Positions 1-8,879 of a stretch of 33,128 nucleotides of DNA are shown piece after piece. The DNA is from an uncultured Bacteroidales bacterium (GTDB lineage: Bacteria; Bacteroidota; Bacteroidia; Bacteroidales; Muribaculaceae), in contig URNY01000009.1 in NCBI GenBank assembly GCA_900549375.1, forward strand, positions 1 to 33,128. The letters run 5' to 3'. The notes under the pieces are model-generated. The model did no database searches. It was not told where the DNA came from and saw only the letters and a program-made list of their open reading frames with translations. The translations under genes were made by a program, and so were the position numbers. Within the stretch, counting starts at the first letter, position 1, and the number at the start of each line of letters is the position of its first letter.

Positions 1-2
1 GC

Positions 3-1565
3 GGAGGTATAAATGTGATAGACCGCAACGGCAATCTCATCCCCTTTGCTTCGAGCGAGGTCGAGTTTGAACGCGGTCATATTTTCTCTCTCACCCCGGA
101 TAAGGAGGGAACTCTCTGGATCGGGACATCCGACGGCCTCTACCGCTACGACGGAGAGAAGATCATTTCGCATTTCACCTACAGCAACTCCCGCCTTCCG
201 GCCGGGAACATCTATGAGATTTTCTTCGATTCGAAAGGGAAAGGCTGGATAGGCACCGAGAACGGTCTTGCCATCTATGATCCGTCGACACGCTCGATCC
301 GCACCGATCTCTTCCCCAAAGGATTTTTCAACCGCACGAACATTCGCCAGATTTTCGAAGACCGCAACCACCGTCTCTATTTCCTGCCCGACAAAGGTAA
401 CTTTTACGTGTCGGACCTTACGATGGGGATTTTTTCGCAGGTAAATGACGATGCTCTCGCCAACCGCGACGTTAAAGCAATCGCGGAGGATTCCACCGGA
501 CATCTCTGGCTCGCTACCTCGAACGGCATGTTGCGATGGAACGGCCGTGACACCTGGGATGAATATGGTTTTGCCGACGGCATACCTAATCCGATATTCA
601 ATTCGAGCCGTCCGGTAAAGGATGAGAAAGGGAATATATGGTTCGGCAATTCGGGCGGATTGGTGATGCTCTCATCGGAGCTGATGGGACCTCCGGCGGG
701 CGCCGCGCCGATGAAAATAAACGAGATACTCGTGAACGGCCGGGAATTCAACGGTCGCACAGAGCGGATGGATAACGGCGAAGAACATGTATGGTTCCCG
801 CATCACAGCAGCAACGTGGCTTTCTCCCTTTCGGCATTCAGCTATACGAATCCAGACCAGATACATTATGAATACCGGATGGACGGTGTCGACGATGAGT
901 GGAAGACCTGCGGCAAGGATTTCCAGATCACATATTTCTCATTGCCCCGGGGCACGCATACTCTTCATATCCGTCTGCGGGGAGCGCAGGAGGATGCAGC
1001 CACTATCGTGATTCATAATCCCTGGGAGTGGTGGATATGGACTCTGCTCGTGGCCGGGCTCGTGATAGTTTTTCTGACAGTCCTTCTCGCCGTGAAACAC
1101 CGCAGAGGGTCGAAAAACATGGAACTGACCCGTTTTCCTGAAGAAGTTGAAGCAGAAGAAGAGGAATCCGAGGAAGATATTTCGGATCAGAAGTATAAAG
1201 TCAGGAAACTCAGCGAAGATGAATGCCGCGAGATAGAGAAGAAGCTCGAGCGGATAGAGAAAGATGAGCGCCCCTTCGTGCGTCCCGACCTTCGGTTGAG
1301 TGATCTTGCCGAGATGGCAGGAGTTTCGAGTTATAAGCTTTCCTACTACTTCAGCCAATACAAGCACACCACCTACTACGTATATATCAACGCACTCCGA
1401 ATAGCCGAATTCAAACGCCTGGCTCATTCGAAAGACGCGCAACGCTACACCCTTACGGCCTTCTCCGAGATGGCAGGCTTCAGTTCGCGGGCATCATTCT
1501 TCCGCTATTTCAAAAAGATCGAGGGAATATCTCCCGCCGAATATCTACGCAAGATAGAAAAATAA
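3..1565 (+). CDS. Propeller / Y_Y_Y / AraC-type membrane regulator, 5' truncated
   Basis: The reading frame is open to the window edge (codons from base 3), so the true start lies outside. The visible part has propeller-type repeats (motifs such as LWIGTSDGLYRYDG, GWIGTENGLAIYD, IWFGNSGGLVML) over about residues 10-225, then a Y_Y_Y domain (about 265-335). One membrane segment follows (WWIWTLLVAGLVIVFLTVLL, about 344-367), an acidic linker, and a C-terminal AraC-type helix-turn-helix (about 410-520, with DLAEMAGVSSYKLSYYF and FSEMAGFSSRASFFRYFKK). This matches the outer parts of hybrid two-component regulators that sense polysaccharide fragments in the periplasm. Unlike those, no histidine kinase or receiver domain lies between the membrane segment and the DNA-binding domain. 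The inferred role is control of the enzyme genes that start 15 bases downstream. Confidence 0.88.
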   Translation, partial: GGINVIDRNGNLIPFASSEVEFERGHIFSLTPDKEGTLWIGTSDGLYRYDGEKIISHFTYSNSRLPAGNIYEIFFDSKGKGWIGTENGLAIYDPSTRSIRTDLFPKGFFNRTNIRQIFEDRNHRLYFLPDKGNFYVSDLTMGIFSQVNDDALANRDVKAIAEDSTGHLWLATSNGMLRWNGRDTWDEYGFADGIPNPIFNSSRPVKDEKGNIWFGNSGGLVMLSSELMGPPAGAAPMKINEILVNGREFNGRTERMDNGEEHVWFPHHSSNVAFSLSAFSYTNPDQIHYEYRMDGVDDEWKTCGKDFQITYFSLPRGTHTLHIRLRGAQEDAATIVIHNPWEWWIWTLLVAGLVIVFLTVLLAVKHRRGSKNMELTRFPEEVEAEEEESEEDISDQKYKVRKLSEDECREIEKKLERIEKDERPFVRPDLRLSDLAEMAGVSSYKLSYYFSQYKHTTYYVYINALRIAEFKRLAHSKDAQRYTLTAFSEMAGFSSRASFFRYFKKIEGISPAEYLRKIEK

Positions 1566-1580
1566 TTAAAATTCAAAATA

Positions 1581-3005
1581 ATGAATAAGTCAGGAAAGAC
1601 AATCGCCGTTGCCCTCCTCGGGCTGTCGTTGACCGCCGGCGCCGAGGTGACGGTTTATCCGGCTCCTGAGGAGGCGGCGCTCAACAATTCTTTTTCGGTT
1701 GATGTCAGAGAGCCCGGAGGCACATGGAAACCGGTATCCGTCTATGAGGTAAAGGTAGACGAAGTGAAAAACGCCCGGCATAACGTTCGGAAATCCTCGA
1801 TGGCATATTTCGATTTCGATGGAAAGGCAGAGATCCGCGTTCGCGCCAACGGACGCAAGATCGAGAAAGCGGCGGTGCGTCCGTTCTCCTACGATATAAA
1901 GCCGCAGGTGAAGGGGGATGAGATGATCTTCACTATCGACAGGCCGCGCCTGATGTCGGTTGAAGTAAACGGCGAGATATTCGACAATCTGCAACTTTTT
2001 GCCAATCCCATCGATGAGAACCGTCCGAAAGATCTGAAGAAATTCCGCAAGAATAAAGACAATATCTATTTCGGTCCCGGATATCATAAGCTCGACACGC
2101 TTAAGATAGGCAGCGGCAAGACAGTTTACATCGCCGGTGGAGCAGTGGTCGACGGGGTATTGGAAGTTGAGAATGCAGAGAATGTGAGGGTGTTCGGACG
2201 CGGGATGGTTTATCCCTATCGCAAGATGGGGCTGAGCGTGCGCAATTCACGCAACGTGGCAATCGACGGTCTCTTTTCCACACAGTGCGCTGTCGGCGGG
2301 AGCCGGGGAGTGGAGATTAGCAATGTGAAAGTGATGAGCTATTACGGGTGGGGCGACGGATTCAACGTGTTTGCCAGCAGCGATGTGCATTACGATGGCG
2401 TGTTCGCGCGCACCAGCGACGACTGCACCACTATCTACGCCACGCGAAAAGGATTCACAGGAGGGTGCGAAAACATCCTGACCGAGAATTCAGTGCTGTG
2501 GGCAGATGTTGCACATCCCTTCATGATCGGGCTTCACGGCAACAGCAAGAATCCCGACACCATCAGCAATGTGCTCTATCGCAATATCGATGTGCTCGAT
2601 ATGCAGGAATTCCAGATCGACTATCAGGGAGTGTTCGCCATAATAACCGGCGACAACAACACCGTGAAAGACGTGACCTTCGACAACATCCGGGTAGAGA
2701 ACTTCCGCCGCGGGCGGCTTTTCGACATACGCATTGCCTACAACAAGAAATATTGCACGGCCCCCGGCGGATGCATCGAGAACATTCTTTTCAAAGATAT
2801 CATTTATAATGGCGACCGCTCGGAGATGTCGATGATCATCGGCTATGATGATGAGAGGATGGTGAAAGGCGTCAGGTTTGAGAATTTGGTGGTCAACGGT
2901 GTGAAAATCTTCGACAAGATGCCGGGCAAGCCCGGCTGGTACAAGACCGGCGACATGATGAATCTCTTTGTCGGCGAGCATGTGGAAGATGTGGTTTTTG
3001 AATAA
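1581..3005 (+). CDS. Secreted right-handed beta-helix glycosidase, GH28/GH49-like
   Basis: This 474-residue protein has a signal peptide (about 1-21, ending TAGA), an N-terminal beta-sandwich-like region (about 22-130) and a long repetitive beta-helix. The helix carries GWGDGF with Asp259, TSDDC with Asp280-Asp281, and GLHGN with His319. The spacing of Asp259 to Asp280/281 equals that of the three catalytic aspartates of GH28 polygalacturonases (180, 201, 202 in the fungal enzyme), so an inverting glycosidase acting on galacturonic-acid or related chains is likely. The added N-terminal domain is more like GH49 dextranase-type enzymes. The start lies 15 bases after the regulator stop, and the heparinase-like lyase follows. 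The exact substrate cannot be read from the sequence. Confidence 0.7.
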   Translation: MNKSGKTIAVALLGLSLTAGAEVTVYPAPEEAALNNSFSVDVREPGGTWKPVSVYEVKVDEVKNARHNVRKSSMAYFDFDGKAEIRVRANGRKIEKAAVRPFSYDIKPQVKGDEMIFTIDRPRLMSVEVNGEIFDNLQLFANPIDENRPKDLKKFRKNKDNIYFGPGYHKLDTLKIGSGKTVYIAGGAVVDGVLEVENAENVRVFGRGMVYPYRKMGLSVRNSRNVAIDGLFSTQCAVGGSRGVEISNVKVMSYYGWGDGFNVFASSDVHYDGVFARTSDDCTTIYATRKGFTGGCENILTENSVLWADVAHPFMIGLHGNSKNPDTISNVLYRNIDVLDMQEFQIDYQGVFAIITGDNNTVKDVTFDNIRVENFRRGRLFDIRIAYNKKYCTAPGGCIENILFKDIIYNGDRSEMSMIIGYDDERMVKGVRFENLVVNGVKIFDKMPGKPGWYKTGDMMNLFVGEHVEDVVFE

Positions 3006-3011
3006 ATCAGA

Positions 3012-3105
3012 AGTTTTGCATGTATGCTATAACCGAAATGCAATTGATTGCGGCGGACGCATCTGGGATGCGTCCCTACAGCATTGCGTCTATATATGCA
3101 AAACT
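3012..3105. repeat. Nested inverted-repeat element (MITE/REP-like)
   Basis: Outer 10-bp inverted repeats AGTTTTGCAT (3012-3021) and ATGCAAAACT (3096-3105) enclose a perfect inner palindrome, GGACGCATC (3055-3063) / GATGCGTCC (3067-3075), with a 3-base loop. It fills most of the gap between two enzyme genes. It could be a small mobile or REP-type repeat, or an RNA stem between cistrons. No T-run follows, so a terminator is unlikely. Confidence 0.6.
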
Positions 3106-3138
3106 TGGGTTACTTATTAGAAAATAAAAGTCTGAAAT

Positions 3139-5328
3139 ATGAACCGAATTATAAAAATCTTCGCTATCGCGGCCGTGGGAATGCTCTATGCGCTTCCGGC
3201 CGGAGCGATAAAACATCCGTCGTTGCTGTTCACGCCCGAGCGGGTGGCGCAGGCGAAAGGGAAGGTAAAGAACGATACGGCCTACAGCAACGCATGGACC
3301 CGCATCCGGCATGAAGCAGATGCGCAACTCGGCAAGAACGATGTGCGAAAGATGGAATATCTTGCCCTTGCCTATCAGATGACGGACGATAAAGCATATT
3401 CCGACAAGATCAGGAAAATGCTGGCGGATGTATCGAAAATCAAATCATGGGGCGACAAAGAGATGCTGATGCGTCGTCCGGCATGGCGCAGCGAACTTCA
3501 GATGGCCCACAAAGCGTTTCAGCTTGCGGTGGCCTACGACGCCGTCTATGACGACATGCGTCCCTCAGAGCGCAAAGAGATAGCTCAGGGATTATACAGG
3601 CTTGCGGTGGAGCCTTTGCTCGGCGACTGGCTTGACGACTCCAAACGGATACATTCGCTCAACTCCATGGGCCACAACTGGTGGACCTCCTGCGTCGGGA
3701 TGGGTGCTCTACTCGGTCTCGCCATTTCTGATGAAGTGCCCGAGGCCGGAAGACTGGCTGAGAAAGCCGTGGAGTCGCTTCCCGAATGGTTCTCTTTCGA
3801 CGGCGACATGCTTCAGCATAAGCCGCGGACGTTCGACCGGAGCGGAGGAATGTACGAGAGCATCAACTATGCGAGCTTCGGAATCACCGAAGCGCTCCTT
3901 CTGCGTATGGCGTGGCTCAACTCGCATCCCGGTGCCAAGCTCGCCGAGCTTCCGCAGATGGCGCAGCTTCCGGCCTTCTTCGCCAATGTATGCTATCCGC
4001 GCGAAGGTATTCTCTATGACATCAACTTCGGCGACAGTCATAAGAACGTGACAGGCGAAAGCTCGCTCTATCTGGCATACGCCATGGGCGTGAAAGACCC
4101 TGTTACGCTCTGGTATGGCAAACAGGTGCAGTCCGGTCAGCACCGCGAAGGTTATCCGCTCCATTTCCCGATGGGTTTTCTTTACACTCCCGATCTGAAG
4201 AAGGCACCCGCGGAGCCGTCGCTTCCGAAATCGCATCTATGGGAAGACTTCGGGTGGGCCACGATGCGCGACACCTGGAAGAAAGACGGCACCATGCTCG
4301 CCGCCAAGAGCGGAATGACATGGAACCACTCTCATGCCGATGCCAACTCGCTTATATTATTCCATAAAGGTGAGGACATCATCAAGGATGCCGGCAATTC
4401 GAGTTACGGCACACCTGAATACCGGAATTATTTCTTCCAGAGCGATGCCCACAACGTTGTGAAATTCAACGGTAAAGGACAAAGTCGCCACCAACAGTAC
4501 CACGGCTCGCCGCTACGCGGCTATATGGGAAATCTGCTCGACGGCGGCAACATCAAATATGTGCTTGCCGACGGAACCGGTCCGATGTCGGAGCATCTGC
4601 GCCGTAATTTCCGCCACTACCTCTGGATTGACGATGTGATTTATATAATTGATGATCTCGAGAGCCATGAGCCGGGAAAATTCGAATGGCTCTGGCATCC
4701 GGGGGGAGATGTGAAGAAACGCGGGGGCGACCTCGAGATAACGAATGGGGAGTCATCGGTAGTGCTCCGGCCCCTCTATCCGCAGAGTCTTGCGCCGAGC
4801 AATTTCGTGCATGATTATCCCGACATGCTATATTGGGAGATACTCGATGGTCCCACGGAGGACCGTAAAGGCACGGAACAGTATTGGTCGCTTAAGCTTC
4901 CGGCCGTTACCGACAAAGTGAAAGGTCTCACGGCCATTATCCTCAAGGATGATCCGAATCAGAACGCTCTGCCCGAGATGGAGAAGACCGAAGGGAAAGA
5001 CTGGATCGGCCTGCGGGTAAAGTCCCAAGGGAAGGTAACCGATATTTACATCAACCAGCTTGCCGACGGGAGGCTCATGCACGTGAATTCCTGGATATAT
5101 CCCGACGGATGGGAGACGGACGCCTATATGTTTGCCGTAACATATCCTGAAGGAAAGACGGCGGCCGAAGCCGAGGACGTGTTCATCTGCCACGGAAGCA
5201 GTCTGCGTCGTGACGGGAGGAACTGGTTCTCCTCGCTTGCCAAACTCAATCTTGTATCGACCAAAGAGGGAATGAAAGTGAACGGCCAGCCAGACCCGAA
5301 ATATAAATTCCACAAAGGCGGGAAATAG
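3139..5328 (+). CDS. Heparinase II/III family polysaccharide lyase
   Basis: This 729-residue secreted protein has a signal peptide (about 1-23, LPAGA), an alpha/alpha-toroid N-terminal half and a beta-sheet heparinase II/III C-terminal half. Candidate catalytic residues sit where the family places them: GHNWW (His179), MYESINY (Tyr239/Tyr244) and WNHSHADANS (His397/His399), the last being the typical signature. Lyases of this fold cleave uronic-acid polysaccharides by beta-elimination and leave a 4,5-unsaturated uronic acid. That is the substrate of the GH88 enzyme encoded at 7364. Heparin/heparan, chondroitin-like, alginate-like and other acidic glycans all remain possible. The gene ends just before a strong terminator. 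Confidence 0.9.
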   Translation: MNRIIKIFAIAAVGMLYALPAGAIKHPSLLFTPERVAQAKGKVKNDTAYSNAWTRIRHEADAQLGKNDVRKMEYLALAYQMTDDKAYSDKIRKMLADVSKIKSWGDKEMLMRRPAWRSELQMAHKAFQLAVAYDAVYDDMRPSERKEIAQGLYRLAVEPLLGDWLDDSKRIHSLNSMGHNWWTSCVGMGALLGLAISDEVPEAGRLAEKAVESLPEWFSFDGDMLQHKPRTFDRSGGMYESINYASFGITEALLLRMAWLNSHPGAKLAELPQMAQLPAFFANVCYPREGILYDINFGDSHKNVTGESSLYLAYAMGVKDPVTLWYGKQVQSGQHREGYPLHFPMGFLYTPDLKKAPAEPSLPKSHLWEDFGWATMRDTWKKDGTMLAAKSGMTWNHSHADANSLILFHKGEDIIKDAGNSSYGTPEYRNYFFQSDAHNVVKFNGKGQSRHQQYHGSPLRGYMGNLLDGGNIKYVLADGTGPMSEHLRRNFRHYLWIDDVIYIIDDLESHEPGKFEWLWHPGGDVKKRGGDLEITNGESSVVLRPLYPQSLAPSNFVHDYPDMLYWEILDGPTEDRKGTEQYWSLKLPAVTDKVKGLTAIILKDDPNQNALPEMEKTEGKDWIGLRVKSQGKVTDIYINQLADGRLMHVNSWIYPDGWETDAYMFAVTYPEGKTAAEAEDVFICHGSSLRRDGRNWFSSLAKLNLVSTKEGMKVNGQPDPKYKFHKGGK

Positions 5329-5349
5329 AAATCTCTTGACCGAATAGGA

Positions 5350-5389
5350 GACTGCGGAAAATCAAAAGTGATTTTCCGCAGTCTTTTTT
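5350..5389 (+). terminator. Rho-independent terminator after the heparinase gene
   Basis: A perfect 15-bp stem (5350-5364 with 5369-5383) has a 4-base loop and is followed by six T. It separates the first enzyme pair from the GH97-GH88 pair. Confidence 0.92.
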
Positions 5390-5458
5390 ATATCTGATTA
5401 AGTAAGGAGGGGATTCATTCCGTATATACAATTGTATTAACCTAAACTGATATAATAA

Positions 5459-7357
5459 ATGAAGCGAGGTTTTCTCAGCATGATGCTGCTTGGCGGAGCA
5501 ATCTGTACGGCTCAAGGGGCTCCGGGAATCTCACTCCGGTCTCCTGAAGGGACGATGGGAGTGGAGATGGACTATCGGGCCGACAGCGACAGTACCGGCT
5601 CGTTGCATTGGTCGGTGACTTTCAAAGGGCAACCGATAGTGACCGATTCTCGCGCCGGGCTTGATCTCGACAACCGTCATTGGGAAATGGCCATTGCTCT
5701 CGGGAAAAGAAATATACCTCGTCCGGCATGCTGGATGGATAATTTCACGGTGGATTCCGTGACTACCTCGGGCCGCGACAGCGTGTGGCATCCGCTCTAT
5801 GGCGAGCGCTCCACGGTGCGCGACCGCTACAACTCAGCCACGCTTCATCTCTCGAAAAAAGATGCATCGAAATATCGCCTCGATGTGGAGGTGAGGGCCT
5901 ACGATGAAGGGATAGCTTTCCGCTATTACTTCCCCGAGCATCCCGCGGCAGTGTTCCATAAAGTGACGGAAGACCTCACATCCTATACCTTCCCCGCCGG
6001 AGTTAAGGCTTGGGCCGAGGAATGGGCGCAGGCACCCTTTGCCCGCAAAGATATCGGCGAGATCGACATACCAGTTGAGCGGGCATTGACGCTTGAATAT
6101 CCCGGCGGCTATTGGGCGGCATTGACCGACGCCGATGTCGACGACTGGTGTCTCACCAAATTCGTTGCCGACAAAAACAGGTCGAATACGCTTAATTCCG
6201 TGATGTACAGTCCGGTGGATATCGTGACTTATTACGCCACTCCCTGGAAAGTGGTGATGGGCGCCGATACACCCGGCGAGCTTCTTGAGAACAACGATAT
6301 AATACTGAATCTCAATCCCCCCTGCGAGATCGCTGATGCCGCGGAATGGGTTAAGCCCGGCAAGATAATGCGCGAGACCACCATCAGCACCAAAGGAGCG
6401 TTCAAGACGATCGACTTCTGCGCGGAGCACAATATCCCTTACATGCTTTTCGACTGGCTATGGTACCTTCCCTGCACTTCGCACGACGGCGACGCCACGA
6501 AGGTGGTGGATAAGCTCGACATGCCGAAAGTGGTGGAATACGCTAACTCAAAGGGCGTGGGAATCTGGCTCTACGTGAACCAGCATGCCCTGATGAAGCA
6601 GCAGCGTGAACTGCTTCCTCTGCTTAAAGAATGGGGCATAAAGGGAGTCAAGAGCGGGTTTGTGCAGTATGCTTCACATCGTTGGGCTACATGGCTTCAT
6701 GATCTTGTGCGCGATGCCGCCCGCAACCATCTGCTGATGAATATCCACGATGAATTCCGGCCCTCCGGCTTCTCGCGCACCTATCCCAACCTTCTGACGC
6801 AGGAGGGAATCTGCGGCAATGAAGAATGGCCCGACGCCACCCACAATGTTACGCTTCCTTTCACGAGGATGATCAACGGAGCGGCCGATTATACAATCTG
6901 CTATTTCGACAAGCGGCTTCGCAACACCCACGCTCATCAGTTGGCGGCCTCGGTGGTTTTCTACAGCCCGTTGCAGACCATTCTCTGGTATGACAAGCCC
7001 GACCACTACAATGGCGAGCCCGAGATAGAATGGTTCGAGAATCTTGAAACCGTGTTCGATGATACGAAAGTGCTCGGCGGTTATCCGGGAGAATACGTGA
7101 CTATAGCACGCAGGAAAGGAGACAGCTGGTGGATAGGCACCATGACCAACAACGAGCCGCGCAGAGAGGAAGTGAAACTCGACTTCCTCGATCCCGGCAA
7201 AAAATATGAAGCAAAAATATATACAGACGATCCCGGCGTGAAGACAGCCACGAAGGTGAAGTGCTCGCGCAAGAAGGTTAAAAGGGGCGACAGCCTGCGT
7301 TTCGACCTTCATGGCAGAGGGGGAGCGGCTGTGCAAATAGTTCCAGTTATCGACTGA
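5459..7357 (+). CDS. Glycoside hydrolase family 97 protein
   Basis: This 632-residue protein has a signal peptide (about 1-20). It has GH97 architecture: N-terminal beta-super-sandwich (about 22-290), (beta/alpha)8 barrel (about 300-560) and C-terminal beta-sandwich. Typical barrel segments are MLFDWLWY, WGIKGVKSGF, NIHDEFRPSGFSRTYPN and QEGICGNEEW. GH97 covers inverting alpha-glucosidases (SusB type) and retaining alpha-galactosidases. At the place where retaining members have a nucleophile Asp (usually VKVDF), this protein has Ser399-Gly400. The Glu-rich QEGICGNEE segment is kept. An inverting mechanism or a divergent specificity is therefore inferred. It is 6 bases upstream of the GH88 gene, so the two are probably co-transcribed. 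Confidence 0.9.
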   Translation: MKRGFLSMMLLGGAICTAQGAPGISLRSPEGTMGVEMDYRADSDSTGSLHWSVTFKGQPIVTDSRAGLDLDNRHWEMAIALGKRNIPRPACWMDNFTVDSVTTSGRDSVWHPLYGERSTVRDRYNSATLHLSKKDASKYRLDVEVRAYDEGIAFRYYFPEHPAAVFHKVTEDLTSYTFPAGVKAWAEEWAQAPFARKDIGEIDIPVERALTLEYPGGYWAALTDADVDDWCLTKFVADKNRSNTLNSVMYSPVDIVTYYATPWKVVMGADTPGELLENNDIILNLNPPCEIADAAEWVKPGKIMRETTISTKGAFKTIDFCAEHNIPYMLFDWLWYLPCTSHDGDATKVVDKLDMPKVVEYANSKGVGIWLYVNQHALMKQQRELLPLLKEWGIKGVKSGFVQYASHRWATWLHDLVRDAARNHLLMNIHDEFRPSGFSRTYPNLLTQEGICGNEEWPDATHNVTLPFTRMINGAADYTICYFDKRLRNTHAHQLAASVVFYSPLQTILWYDKPDHYNGEPEIEWFENLETVFDDTKVLGGYPGEYVTIARRKGDSWWIGTMTNNEPRREEVKLDFLDPGKKYEAKIYTDDPGVKTATKVKCSRKKVKRGDSLRFDLHGRGGAAVQIVPVID

Positions 7358-7363
7358 TTTATC

Positions 7364-8635
7364 ATGAATAAGAAATTTTTGATTTACGGAGGTATCGGGT
7401 GTGCGATACTGCTCATAGGCGCGGGCGCCGCCGCGATGGCAATAAAAGAGCCCGCGCTGGATCCTGACAGAGAGCTTGCGTATTGCGATGCGAAAGTGAA
7501 GCGCACGCTGAGCGAACTGAAAGATAAAGACGGCAATATCGACTACACGATGCAGCCCCGTAACATCGCCAAAGATTCCACGCGTTGGCATCTGCGTCCG
7601 GTATGCGCCGAGGAATGGTGCTCGGGTTTTTATCCCGGTGTTCTCTGGTATGACTACGAGCTGACCGGCGACAAAGAGGTGCTCCGGCATGCCCGCAAAA
7701 GCTCGGAAGAGGTGGGGAAGATAGTAGATAAGCCAGTGTTCGACCATGACCTCGGTTTCCTTGTGTATTGCAGCTTAGGCAACGGCTACCGTCTGACGAA
7801 GGATGCCTCCTACAAGCGGGTGCTTCTGAACGCTGCCGACTCGCTTGCCACACTTTATAATCCGAAAGTGGGTACGATTCTGGCTTGGCCCCGAAACATC
7901 GAGATGTTCGGGGGACACAACACCATCATGGACACGATGATGAACCTCGAGTTGCTTTTCTGGGCCTCGAAGAATGGCGGCAACCCGTGTCTGCACGATA
8001 TAGCAGTGAAGCATGCAGAGACAACGATGAGACATCATTTCCGTCCCGACAATACATGCTATCATGTGGCGGTATATAATCAGGACACGGGAGAATTTAT
8101 CCGCGGATGCACACATCAGGGATATTCCGATTCGAGCGTGTGGGCTCGCGGGCAGAGCTGGGCGGTGTATGGCTATACGGTGGTTTACCGCGAGACACGC
8201 GACAACCGTTTCCTTGATTTCGCCAAGAAAGTGACCGATGCATATCTGGCGCGTCTGCCGCAGGATTATGTTCCGTATTGGGACTTCGACGATCCCCGAA
8301 TACCCAATGCACCGCGCGATGCTTCGGCGGCCTGTGTGGTAGCATCCGCTCTTTTCGAACTGAGCTGCTATGTGGATTCGGAAACATCGGCCCGCTATCT
8401 GGATGCGGCGAAGAAGATGCTGGCATCGCTTTCATCGGAGAACTACAAATCGGCCGATACCCGGTCATCGTTTCTCGATCATTCCACGGGACATCACCCG
8501 GCAGGATCGGAGATCGACGCTTCGATAGTCTATGCCGACTATTATTATATCGAGGCCCTTTCGAGGTTGAAACGCCTCAATGAGGGGCGACCGGTGGTGG
8601 ATGCCGCCGAGCCGATGCAGGCCAGAGCCAAATGA
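7364..8635 (+). CDS. GH88 unsaturated glucuronyl hydrolase
   Basis: This 423-residue protein begins with a hydrophobic signal or anchor segment (about 5-27). The rest is an alpha/alpha-toroid with clear GH88 signatures: HDLGF with Asp129, GGHNTIMDTMMN with Asp190, ARGQSWAVYGY and GHHPAGSEIDASIVYADYYYIEAL. Asp129 and Asp190 are 61 residues apart, the same distance as catalytic Asp88 and Asp149 of the Bacillus enzyme. The enzyme removes the 4,5-unsaturated uronic acid from the non-reducing end of lyase products by hydrating the double bond. It thus acts after the heparinase II/III-type lyase and perhaps the alginate-lyase-like protein at 12439. It is likely periplasmic and is the last gene before a hairpin. 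Confidence 0.92.
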   Translation: MNKKFLIYGGIGCAILLIGAGAAAMAIKEPALDPDRELAYCDAKVKRTLSELKDKDGNIDYTMQPRNIAKDSTRWHLRPVCAEEWCSGFYPGVLWYDYELTGDKEVLRHARKSSEEVGKIVDKPVFDHDLGFLVYCSLGNGYRLTKDASYKRVLLNAADSLATLYNPKVGTILAWPRNIEMFGGHNTIMDTMMNLELLFWASKNGGNPCLHDIAVKHAETTMRHHFRPDNTCYHVAVYNQDTGEFIRGCTHQGYSDSSVWARGQSWAVYGYTVVYRETRDNRFLDFAKKVTDAYLARLPQDYVPYWDFDDPRIPNAPRDASAACVVASALFELSCYVDSETSARYLDAAKKMLASLSSENYKSADTRSSFLDHSTGHHPAGSEIDASIVYADYYYIEALSRLKRLNEGRPVVDAAEPMQARAK

Positions 8636-8790
8636 ACTGACTTCTTCGGAATTTAATATAAAATTTTTTGGCGTGAAATTAGGTATTCCGGCCGTGCGGC
8701 GCGGATTATAGAATGAAAGTTATTCATAAGGTAAAAGGTTAAGGTATAAGGAAGATATCGGGAGGCGAGAAGCACCCGATGAGAACAAAG

Positions 8791-8828
8791 ACAGGGCACG
8801 GGTGAGGAACCCGTGTTTCCCTGTTTTC
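8791..8828 (+). terminator. Hairpin, probable terminator or leader stem
   Basis: Stem ACAGGG+CACGGGT (8791-8803) pairs with ACCCGTG (8809-8815) and, after a 3-base bulge, CCCTGT (8819-8824), followed by a short T-rich stretch. It lies in the 244-base gap 8636-8879, where I see no other gene. It could end the GH97-GH88 transcript or belong to the leader of the next gene. Confidence 0.5.
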
Positions 8829-8879
8829 TCAAAATGCATAAGATCGATAATAAAGAAATATAAACATATCAACAAAAAA

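Noticed and set aside
8802..8879. Upstream GTG start for the first beta-helix gene
   Set aside because: It begins inside a strong hairpin and would place 26 non-signal residues before a clean signal peptide.
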